Below, piece by piece: positions 16,883 through 24,521 of a stretch of DNA of 64,000 nucleotides. Below the pieces are notes generated by a model, which was given only the letters and a program-made list of their open reading frames with translations, searched no databases and was not told where the DNA came from. Positions within the stretch are counted from its first letter, which is position 1, and each line of letters begins with the position of its first letter. A program made the translations under genes and the position numbers. The stretch is from Flavobacterium sp. ACN2 (GTDB lineage Bacteria; Bacteroidota; Bacteroidia; Flavobacteriales; Flavobacteriaceae), in assembly GCF_002303885.1 (NCBI RefSeq), contig NZ_MRCM01000001.1:186001-250000 (forward strand), given 5' to 3'.

Positions 16883-18085
16883 ATGGAAACAATTCAAAAA
16901 TTAAAAGAAAATGCGGCCATCTTTCTTCCCGAAAATGGCTTAGAAGAAAAAATCAATCAGGCTGAAAAAGAAAACAGAAAACTAATTATCAAACTGGGTT
17001 TTGACCCAACTGCTCCAGATTTGCATTTGGGACATGCAGTTGTCTTGAAAAAGTTGAAACAATTTCAAGATTTAGGGCATCAAATCGTAATCGTTGTGGG
17101 AAGTTTTACCGCAAGAATTGGTGATCCGACAGGAAAAAATAAAAGCCGAAAACCTCTTAGCATTGAGGAAGTTCAGCATAATGCGGAAACCTACATTTCG
17201 CAATTATCTAAAATTATTGATATTGAAAAAGCTAAAATTGTTTTCAATTCTGAATGGCTCGATGAACTTTCTTTTTCTGAAGTGATTCAGATCATGTCCA
17301 ATGTGACGGTCGCTCAATTGATGCATAGAAATGATTTTAATAAACGATTTACAGAAAACACCCCAATTGCCATGCACGAACTGGTTTACCCAATTTTACA
17401 AGGTTTTGATTCGGTTAAAATTAATGCTGATATCGAAATGGGCGGAACAGATCAATTGTTCAACTGTACAATGGGAAGGCAATTGCAGGAGAGTTTTAAA
17501 CTTTCAGGACAAATTGTGATGTGTATGCCTTTACTGAAAGGATTGGATGGAAAAGAAAAAATGAGTAAATCGCTTCATAATACAATCGGATTGATTGATG
17601 AACCGAATGAAATGTTTGGCAAAACCATGTCGATTCCTGACGCTCTTATTCTTGAATTTTTAGAATTGACAACCGATTTTTCATTTGAAGAAAAAGAAAA
17701 AATCAAGAAAAGATTAGAGGATGAAAATCCGATGAATATTAAAAAACTGATTGCCAAAAATATCATTTGCCAATACCATAATCAAACTGAAGCGGAACAA
17801 GCAGAACAATTTTTTATTAATCAATTTCAAAGTAAAAATGCGGAAACCAAATCATTTGTTCCTGTTTCCATTTCTTCTTTAGAAAGCAAAACCAATGAAA
17901 TTGCATTAATTGACCTTTGTGCCTTTATAAAAAATGATATTACAAAATCAGCAAACAGAAGATTGATTGAAAGTGGTGCGGTTCAGATTAATAATGAAAA
18001 AATTATCGATCCATTTAAATTAATTCAGTTACGAAAAGAAACAAAGATTAAAATCGGAAAAAGGAGTTTTTATGAGTTACAATAA
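16883..18085 (+). CDS. tyrS: Tyrosyl-tRNA synthetase
   Basis: 400 residues, class I synthetase charging tRNA-Tyr. The nucleotide-binding HIGH motif is HLGH at residues 48-51 (LGFDPTAPDLHLGHAV); KMSKS is intact (GKEKMSKSLHN). The amino-acid pocket GGTDQLFN and a C-terminal S4 RNA-binding domain (SANRRLIESGAVQINNEKII) complete the TyrRS of the TyrZ-like branch. I use ATG 16883 because an upstream TTG start at 16853 would lie inside the terminator and add a non-homologous tail. Regulation: the upstream Tyr-rich ORF and terminator suggest attenuation. A terminator follows the gene. Confidence 0.97.
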   Translation: METIQKLKENAAIFLPENGLEEKINQAEKENRKLIIKLGFDPTAPDLHLGHAVVLKKLKQFQDLGHQIVIVVGSFTARIGDPTGKNKSRKPLSIEEVQHNAETYISQLSKIIDIEKAKIVFNSEWLDELSFSEVIQIMSNVTVAQLMHRNDFNKRFTENTPIAMHELVYPILQGFDSVKINADIEMGGTDQLFNCTMGRQLQESFKLSGQIVMCMPLLKGLDGKEKMSKSLHNTIGLIDEPNEMFGKTMSIPDALILEFLELTTDFSFEEKEKIKKRLEDENPMNIKKLIAKNIICQYHNQTEAEQAEQFFINQFQSKNAETKSFVPVSISSLESKTNEIALIDLCAFIKNDITKSANRRLIESGAVQINNEKIIDPFKLIQLRKETKIKIGKRSFYELQ

Positions 18086-18114
18086 TTGATTCTTTCATTT
18101 CAATCATCAATAAA

Positions 18115-18145
18115 AAAGGGATAAAACAAATCGTTTTATCCCTTT
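18115..18145. terminator. Bidirectional terminator between tyrS and the acyltransferase gene
   Basis: A perfect 13-bp stem (18115-18127 with 18133-18145) with A-rich left and T-rich right flanks lies between the two convergent stops. Confidence 0.88.
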
Positions 18146-18189
18146 CTACATTTGCAACTAACAAAAATTACAAACTCTAAAAAAACTCA

Positions 18190-19332
18190 TTATGCCTCGA
18201 TTGGCTTTTTCTTTTGAAACTTATTTACAAGCCAATTTCTAACTGGCTCATCGTATAATTTTAAACATACAAAAGCTAGAATGATACTTACGATTAATAC
18301 GCCGATTCCTTCCAAATAGCCATTTTCCATCGAAACTTTATTATCTACAACCCAAGCTGTAAACCAATAAATTAATGGATAATGCGTAATATAAATTGGG
18401 TATGAAATATCTCCAAGAAGTTTACAAATCTTAAGTGAGAATTCATTTTTGATCTCTCCTCCTGCTCCGATTGCTACAATAATTGGAAACATTACAATGA
18501 TGCAGAAAGATTCGTATAAACCGTTGATCCAAAGACTATTTTCGTCTCCCAATCTTGGCAATGCTAAAACAATTGTGATTAAAATACTGCAAACCCAAAA
18601 AGCATTTTTAATATGAATTAATTTTCCTAAACGGCATAATAAAACTCCAGCAAAAAATGGATAAAGTAATCTTGTGAAACCAACATTCATTTGTTCCCAA
18701 TTCAATGACCAGCCGCCGATTACATCTCCTTTGGGTCCAAAAACAGTATAATTAATTAACAGTCCGGCAAATATCAATACAAAAACTGACATTACTTTAT
18801 TCGAAAATTTACGAAAGATTAAGGCGTACAAGATGTTTGCAATATATTCGAAAAAAAGCGACCATGCCGGACCATTTAAAGGATGCATTTCTCCCCAACC
18901 TCTAATTTCTAATGAAGGCGGAATTGGCAATAATGTAAACCCTATTACCATTGTCAAAATAACTTTCCAAACTTCCATACCTCCAATCATTGGAAACAAT
19001 ATATCTGAAGCTTGAAAATAATAGAATATGGCTCCAATGATCATTCCAAGAATTACCATGGGCTGTAAACGGATTAATCGGCGTTTGTAAAACTCCCATT
19101 GTCCCATTTTCCCCCAACGATCATCATACGCATATGCGACAACAAATCCAGATAAAAGGAAAAAGAAATCAACAGCAAGATATCCGTGATTTATAATTTG
19201 CACAAAACGATTTCCGCCTGCGAAAGCTTCAAAAATATGAAAAGCAACTACTAAAATAGCCGCCACTCCACGAAGTCCATCAAGAATTTCGTAATGTTTT
19301 TTTGGTTTAATATCAGATGAAATTGAACTCAT
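18190..19332 (-). CDS. Acyltransferase family 3 membrane protein
   Basis: 380 residues, about ten transmembrane helices. The family signature is at the N-terminus: EILDGLRGVAAILVVAFHIF (with the conserved Arg and catalytic His) and YLAVDFFFLLSGFVVAYAY, followed by YKRRLIRLQPM. Such enzymes transfer acyl groups (often O-acetyl) to sugars of envelope polysaccharides or to small molecules at the inner membrane. The acceptor is unknown. It lies just downstream of a DUF1349 gene and a GH3 gene on the same strand, so it may belong with glycan functions. Confidence 0.92.
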   Translation of the reverse strand: MSSISSDIKPKKHYEILDGLRGVAAILVVAFHIFEAFAGGNRFVQIINHGYLAVDFFFLLSGFVVAYAYDDRWGKMGQWEFYKRRLIRLQPMVILGMIIGAIFYYFQASDILFPMIGGMEVWKVILTMVIGFTLLPIPPSLEIRGWGEMHPLNGPAWSLFFEYIANILYALIFRKFSNKVMSVFVLIFAGLLINYTVFGPKGDVIGGWSLNWEQMNVGFTRLLYPFFAGVLLCRLGKLIHIKNAFWVCSILITIVLALPRLGDENSLWINGLYESFCIIVMFPIIVAIGAGGEIKNEFSLKICKLLGDISYPIYITHYPLIYWFTAWVVDNKVSMENGYLEGIGVLIVSIILAFVCLKLYDEPVRNWLVNKFQKKKPIEA

Positions 19333-19451
19333 TTGTTTTTTGGTTTAAGTTAGGTTAGGTTTTAATTGTAGATAGCAGAATTTAGATTTTCTGCAATCTT
19401 AAAATTCAAAAATTAAGTTTGGAATTTGGAATTTTTAAATTGAAATTTAAT

Positions 19452-20099
19452 CTACTGGTGGTTTTTCAGCCATTCCGCTCTTCTCTGATCTGGTAAATGT
19501 TTTACCGTAAAGTTCTCAAATTTGGCTTCAAAACCTTTTCCGTCTGGAGAAGCGGCCATTAAACCAACCATAACTGGCGTGTTGTCTTGCAAAGGCGCAT
19601 TTCTAGTCAAGATATAATTTTTATCATCAAAAGAATAGAATATTTCGACAGCATCTAATCGTCGCACGGCTTTAATCCAAATAAAAGGAGGCACTTTTTC
19701 TAAAGTTGTTACGCTCCAATCACTTTTATCATGTGTTACAACGGTACTTACATTAAATTTTCCGTCAACAAACTCTACTCCTGTTTTAATATAATTTTTT
19801 TCGTCAATGCGAATCATTAATCCCATTTGGTCAAAACGCGCAATGTAGTTTCCAGTCAATTTTACTTTTGCTTCAAATTCGCCCCCATAATTAGCATAAT
19901 AAAAAGGTGCATCATCAACTGTGAATCCGTAGTGCGAGATTCTCCAATAATCGCTGTTTGCTGTCACATTCATAATCAAAGTATTGTTTTTAATTTCCCA
20001 TTTTTCAGGTTCATTAAACCATTGCATTTTATTCAGACTTTGAGCCGAAAGGTTTTGAAATAGAACAAATCCAATCGTAAATAGTAGTATTCGTTTCAT
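19452..20099 (-). CDS. Secreted DUF1349 (concanavalin-like) protein
   Basis: 215 residues with a signal peptide (MKRILLFTIGFVLFQNLSAQ). The body is a beta-sandwich: MQWFNEPEKWEIKNNTLIMN, DYWRISHYGF, FEAKVKLTGNYIARFDQMGL, RIDEKNYIKTGVEFVDGKF and VGLMAASPDGKGFEAKFENF, the usual run of DUF1349 (YesU-like). The fold resembles lectin or glycanase modules; no catalytic acid pair is obvious, so carbohydrate binding is plausible. The upstream gene is the GH3 beta-glucosidase, supporting a glycan role. Confidence 0.88.
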   Translation of the reverse strand: MKRILLFTIGFVLFQNLSAQSLNKMQWFNEPEKWEIKNNTLIMNVTANSDYWRISHYGFTVDDAPFYYANYGGEFEAKVKLTGNYIARFDQMGLMIRIDEKNYIKTGVEFVDGKFNVSTVVTHDKSDWSVTTLEKVPPFIWIKAVRRLDAVEIFYSFDDKNYILTRNAPLQDNTPVMVGLMAASPDGKGFEAKFENFTVKHLPDQRRAEWLKNHQ

Positions 20100-20178
20100 T
20101 ATAATTTGATTCTTTATTAATAAAAAGCAAAACTTCTAACGTTTTACATTTAACTTTTAACTTTTTTAAGACAAAAGC

Positions 20179-20208
20179 AAAGCTGCAAATTTTTACACTT
20201 GCAGCTTT
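20179..20208 (-). terminator. Terminator-like hairpin after the GH3 gene
   Basis: A perfect 10-bp stem (20179-20188 with 20199-20208), 33 bases past the stop at 20241. The minus-strand downstream sequence is only moderately T-rich. Confidence 0.6.
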
Positions 20209-20240
20209 ACAAACCAACCAATTTTTAGAAATAAAAAAAC

Positions 20241-22457
20241 TTATTTAAGTGAGAAATTCACTTTAGATTTTATATCTGTAGATGAAGCGCCAATAATCGC
20301 TTCGAAATCACCAGGTTCTGCAACCCAGTCATGTTTTTTATCGTCAAAGAAACTTAAAGCCGTTTTATCAATTGTAAACGTTACTGTTTTTTCTTCTCCA
20401 GCTTTAAGAGCTACTTTCTCAAAACCTTTTAATTCTTTTACTGGACGTGGCAATGAAGATTTCACATCTGTGATGTACAATTGCACTACTTCAGAACCTT
20501 CTCTGCTTCCTGTGTTTTTAACATTAACTGAGAATGTAATTTTATCTCCAGCGTTCATTTGTTTTTTATCTGCTGTTACTTTTCCGTAAGCAAAAGTCGT
20601 GTAGCTTAAACCGTGTCCAAAAGAGAACAATGGTTTGATTTTGTTTTTATCTGCCCAACGGTAACCTACAAAAATTCCTTCATTGTATTTTACTGAATCG
20701 CCTCCTGGGAATTCGCCTAAAGCGTGAGCTCCATTATCTGCTAATTTTACTGGGAAAGTAAAAGATAATTTTCCTGACGGATTCACATCTCCAACCAAAA
20801 CATTTGCTAAAGCATTTCCTGCCTCAGTTCCTAAAAACCATCCCTGAACAATTCCTGGAACTTCTTTAATCCAAGGCATTGCAATTGCATTTCCAGAAAT
20901 ATTTACGAAAACAATATTCTTGTTAACTTTCGCTAAATCGCTAATTAATTTATCCTGACCATAAGATAAATTCAATTCATTACGATCATGTCCTTCGTCA
21001 TCTTGATTTGGACTTTTATTTAATCCACCAATGAAAAGAACAATATCTGCATCCTTAGCCACTTTTAAAGCTTCTGCAGTCAATTCTGCTGGAGAACGTT
21101 TGTCTTCTAAACTTACTTTAGCAACAACTCCGTTATAGTTACTTGTAGGATCTCCAACATAACCTCTTGCATATACAATTTCAGCTTGATTTCCGATTCT
21201 TTTCTTTAAACCTTCTAGCGGAGTGATTTCGTATCTTGCTTTAAGCGAAGAACTTCCTCCACCTACAGTCATCATTTTGATAGCATTTTCTCCAATTACA
21301 GCAATCTTTTTGGTTTTAGAAAGATTGATTGGAAGAATGTTATTGTTGTTTTGCAATAAAACAATTCCCTCTTCTGCAATTTTGCGTCCAGCAATAGCAT
21401 GTTCTTCTGTTCCAAAAGATCCGAAAGGACGATTTCTATCCATTGTAGTCAAGAAAGACAAACGTAGAATACGGCGTACTTTTTCGTCTAATTCTTTTGT
21501 TCCAATTTCTCCTTTCCTGATCATTTCAGAATATGGTTTTGCTAAGTAATAATTGTCATAAGCATTACTTGTTCCCCAAGACAAACCATTTGTCCAAGAA
21601 CCAAATTCCATATCCAAACCATTGTGAATAGCTTGTTTAGTATCGTTAACACCACCCCAGTCTGAAACTACAACACCTTTGAAGCCCCATTCTCCGCGAA
21701 GAATATCGTTTAACAAATATTCGTTATGGCAGCATTGCTGACCTTTGTATTTATTGTAAGCGCCCATAATCGACCAAACATCACCTTCTTGAACTGCAGC
21801 TTTAAAAGCCGGAAGATAAATTTCGTACAATGCACGATCGTCCACAATTACGTCAACCGAGTTACGATTGGTTTCTTGATTATTTAATGCGAAATGCTTC
21901 ACGCAGGCAGCAACTCCATTGGACTGAACTCCCTTAATATAAGGAACAACCATTTTTGAAGCTAAAAACGGATCTTCTCCCATGTACTCGAAGTTACGTC
22001 CGTTTAATGGACTTCTGTAAATGTTTACACCTGGCCCTAATAATACGTTTTTGTTACGGTAACGTGCTTCTTCTCCAATAGATTTACCATATAAAGAAGC
22101 CAATTCTTTGTTCCATGTTGATGAAAGTGCTGTTAGCGCTGGAAAAGCAATACAAGAGTCGTTTGTCCATCCCGCCTGATCCCATTCGTCCCATTTTACC
22201 TCTGCACGAATTCCGTGTGGTCCATCGGTCATCCAGTTTTCTGGAATTCCAAGACGTTTTACACCAGGAGAACTAAATTTAGACTGCGCATGAATCATGG
22301 CAATTTTCTCATCGGTTGTCATTCGTTTAAGCGCATCTTCTACACGCTCTTCAATCGGTTTTTTATCGTCTAGATAAACTGGAACTTTGTTTTGGGCATT
22401 AGCTCCCAAAGAACTTAGTAAAAGTAAAACAACAATTGTTTTAACGTTTTTTAACAT
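20241..22457 (-). CDS. bglX: Periplasmic beta-glucosidase, glycoside hydrolase family 3
   Basis: 738 residues with a signal peptide ending near GANAQ. The GH3 N-domain holds KRLGIPENWMTDGPHGIRAE, CVKHFALNNQETNRN and the nucleophile Asp in VVSDWGGVND. The C-domain has GGGSSSLKARYEITPLEGL and HDRNELNL with the probable acid/base Glu; a fibronectin-III-like domain closes the protein (GEFEAI-type strands near the end). It should remove terminal beta-linked glucose or xylose from oligosaccharides in the periplasm. The DUF6377 regulator gene lies directly upstream on the same strand. A repeated motif in the 204-bp gap between them suggests regulated expression. Confidence 0.95.
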   Translation of the reverse strand: MLKNVKTIVVLLLLSSLGANAQNKVPVYLDDKKPIEERVEDALKRMTTDEKIAMIHAQSKFSSPGVKRLGIPENWMTDGPHGIRAEVKWDEWDQAGWTNDSCIAFPALTALSSTWNKELASLYGKSIGEEARYRNKNVLLGPGVNIYRSPLNGRNFEYMGEDPFLASKMVVPYIKGVQSNGVAACVKHFALNNQETNRNSVDVIVDDRALYEIYLPAFKAAVQEGDVWSIMGAYNKYKGQQCCHNEYLLNDILRGEWGFKGVVVSDWGGVNDTKQAIHNGLDMEFGSWTNGLSWGTSNAYDNYYLAKPYSEMIRKGEIGTKELDEKVRRILRLSFLTTMDRNRPFGSFGTEEHAIAGRKIAEEGIVLLQNNNNILPINLSKTKKIAVIGENAIKMMTVGGGSSSLKARYEITPLEGLKKRIGNQAEIVYARGYVGDPTSNYNGVVAKVSLEDKRSPAELTAEALKVAKDADIVLFIGGLNKSPNQDDEGHDRNELNLSYGQDKLISDLAKVNKNIVFVNISGNAIAMPWIKEVPGIVQGWFLGTEAGNALANVLVGDVNPSGKLSFTFPVKLADNGAHALGEFPGGDSVKYNEGIFVGYRWADKNKIKPLFSFGHGLSYTTFAYGKVTADKKQMNAGDKITFSVNVKNTGSREGSEVVQLYITDVKSSLPRPVKELKGFEKVALKAGEEKTVTFTIDKTALSFFDDKKHDWVAEPGDFEAIIGASSTDIKSKVNFSLK

Positions 22458-22569
22458 AACAGTAATAATTAAGCATTAGTTAGATAATATTATAAAGTCT
22501 ATTATAAAAACTTTCTCTATCATATTGTAAAACTAAAACGTTATCGTACAAGTTACATTTTTAGATAGA

Positions 22570-22653
22570 AAAAAGTAGTGGTTTAAAAAATTAAAAAACT
22601 GATTTACAAATATTTAAAACAAAAACTATAGTAAAAAAAGTAGTGGTTTTAAA
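22570..22653. promoter_or_regulatory. Direct repeat AAAAAGTAGTGGTTT, two copies upstream of the GH3 gene
   Basis: Copies at about 22570-22584 and 22636-22650 share AAAAAGTAGTGGTTT followed by A-rich sequence, 66 bases apart, roughly 113 and 179 bases upstream of the GH3 start codon (22457). A third, shorter copy lies upstream of the DUF6377 gene. They are candidate binding sites for that regulator. Confidence 0.5.
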
Positions 22654-22661
22654 ATAAATAT

Positions 22662-24302
22662 TTATGCTTTCAAAGCCATCGAACCAATTTTCATGACCAT
22701 TTCTTCGAAATCATTTCGCGAAACTGCAGCCTTATTTCGAGCTCGTGTGCGGTAGTTGTAAATTGTGCTTAAAGAATAACGTAAAAATGCTGCAATTTTA
22801 ACACTGTCGGTAATTCCAAGTCTGATTAAAGCAAAAATTCGAAGTTCTGTGTTTAGCAATTCATTTTGTTTTAAAACAATCTGTTCTTCTGGAATCAATA
22901 AAGCATTAAAATCTTTAACGAATGTTGGATATAAATTCAGAAAGATAATATCAAAATTCTTGTATAATTCTTCTAACTCATTATCAACCAAAGTAGTTGA
23001 CTTTAGAATTTTATAAATTTCATCGAATTGTTTTGCGGTTGCCTTCTTGTTTAAAATAATGCGATAATTCTCCAACTTATTGATATAAGTCGAACAAAGA
23101 TTGAAGAAATGCGCAATATATTCTTCTTTAACCAAATTAGATTCAGACAATTGCAGGTTACTTTCCTGAAGCTGACTGTTTGTTTCGGTAATATCTTTGT
23201 TTAATTCTGCCAATTTCTGACTGGTTTCAAAAAGTTCCGATTTAATTCTGGAAACCTTTTTCATCTGTACATACACATAAATAACCGCAACGATCAAAAA
23301 CAGAGAAAGCAAACTGATGCAGAGTAAATAAATCTGCAATTCGCTTTTTCTCTGCGCTTCGCGCTCCTGATAAACGGTATTGATGATAGAATACACTTCT
23401 GACATCAATAAAGTTCTAAACTGTACATTGCAGTACAATGCATCTTCAATGGCAGATTGTGTAAGTTTATAAGCCATATCGACATCGCCAATTTCGTAAA
23501 AAACTAATGCCAATTCTTGCAATGAAGCATTGTCTTTATTGGCATTTTTAATGTCTGAAGTGGCAGAAAGTGCGTAATATTTTTTTCTCGATTCTAAATC
23601 ATGTGTAGCTTCTGCAATTTTACCTAATAAATAAGTAATCATTGCATATTGCGGACTTTCTTCTTTTGTTTTTCCTAATAAAGCTAATAATTGTTTTTTA
23701 GGTTCATCAAATTTTTTATTGAAAATGTCGTGCTGGATTCTGTTAATCTGATATTCTAAAGTATTCGGATTTAAAACACCCACTAACGAATCTCGATATT
23801 TGCCAATCTGATTTCTGTATTCCGGGCTATAACTGTTTGCGGCATAATGCTCGAAAAACTCGCGATAGGAAAAATAATAAATTGGAATCAAAGAAGGCGC
23901 TAGATTCTTCTTGTTGATACTTTTTAAAATTGCTTCAGATTCACGGTATTTTCCAGAAGAAGAATAAAGCGTTACTAATTGCAATTGCGCTAAATTAAAA
24001 AGGTCTTTATTCTGAAGTTCTTCGGCAATCTTGAGGTTCTTTTTTACATATTGAATAGCCGAATCTGAATTTAATTTCTGATACTCAAAATACAATGTTT
24101 TATTATAATTGTACTCCTGCTCTTTCGTCAGATTATCAGATTTTATTTTCTTGAAGTTCGCAATTCGTTCTTCTTTAATCTTTACGTAATGCTGTTTGTT
24201 TTTAATCGCTTTGTTTAATTCTTTTAAAATAATATCTGTACTTTCCGATGCAAAAAGAGGAAAGTTTAGGATAAGAAATAGAAATAAGTAATATTTTTTC
24301 AA
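22662..24302 (-). CDS. DUF6377 membrane-bound HTH regulator with TPR sensor domain
   Basis: 546 residues. A signal peptide (FLFLILNFPLFASES) precedes about 300 residues of helical TPR-like repeats in the periplasm. One transmembrane helix follows (LLCISLLSLFLIVAVIYVYV), then a coiled coil (KELFETSQKLAELNKDITET-like, with SNLQLSESNL). The cytosolic C-terminal domain ends in LRIFALIRLGITDSVKIAAF and LRYSLSTIYNYRTRARNKA, a helix-turn-helix. This is the one-component transmembrane regulator I know as DUF6377, common near glycan-use genes of Bacteroidota. It probably senses a sugar or envelope signal and controls the adjacent GH3 gene (inference from position). Confidence 0.85.
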   Translation of the reverse strand: MKKYYLFLFLILNFPLFASESTDIILKELNKAIKNKQHYVKIKEERIANFKKIKSDNLTKEQEYNYNKTLYFEYQKLNSDSAIQYVKKNLKIAEELQNKDLFNLAQLQLVTLYSSSGKYRESEAILKSINKKNLAPSLIPIYYFSYREFFEHYAANSYSPEYRNQIGKYRDSLVGVLNPNTLEYQINRIQHDIFNKKFDEPKKQLLALLGKTKEESPQYAMITYLLGKIAEATHDLESRKKYYALSATSDIKNANKDNASLQELALVFYEIGDVDMAYKLTQSAIEDALYCNVQFRTLLMSEVYSIINTVYQEREAQRKSELQIYLLCISLLSLFLIVAVIYVYVQMKKVSRIKSELFETSQKLAELNKDITETNSQLQESNLQLSESNLVKEEYIAHFFNLCSTYINKLENYRIILNKKATAKQFDEIYKILKSTTLVDNELEELYKNFDIIFLNLYPTFVKDFNALLIPEEQIVLKQNELLNTELRIFALIRLGITDSVKIAAFLRYSLSTIYNYRTRARNKAAVSRNDFEEMVMKIGSMALKA

Positions 24303-24366
24303 AGCGATTTTAATATAAAGGAATTACAAATATAGCAAAGCGAAAATATAAAAAATGAATTATTTT

Positions 24367-24380
24367 AGTAGTGGTTATAA
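24367..24380. promoter_or_regulatory. Third copy of the GTAGTGGTT motif, upstream of the DUF6377 gene
   Basis: AGTAGTGGTTATAA lies about 65 bases before the regulator's start codon (24302), in the same orientation as the two copies at 22570-22653. This suggests autoregulation. Confidence 0.45.
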
Positions 24381-24521
24381 TTAACCAAAAATGGAATTAT
24401 ATCCTTTTATGTTATAAATAATTCAGCAAACAGAATATCAATCCTATAAATAAATTTATAAAAGAAGAGCTTTATCAAAGCTTAAAACTTTGACAAAGCT
24501 CCTCTAAAATTATATAAAAAT

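Noticed and set aside
10714..24302. A complete polysaccharide utilisation locus
   Set aside because: GH2, GH3, DUF1349 and a regulator are present, but no SusC/SusD pair lies in the window, so I do not call a PUL.
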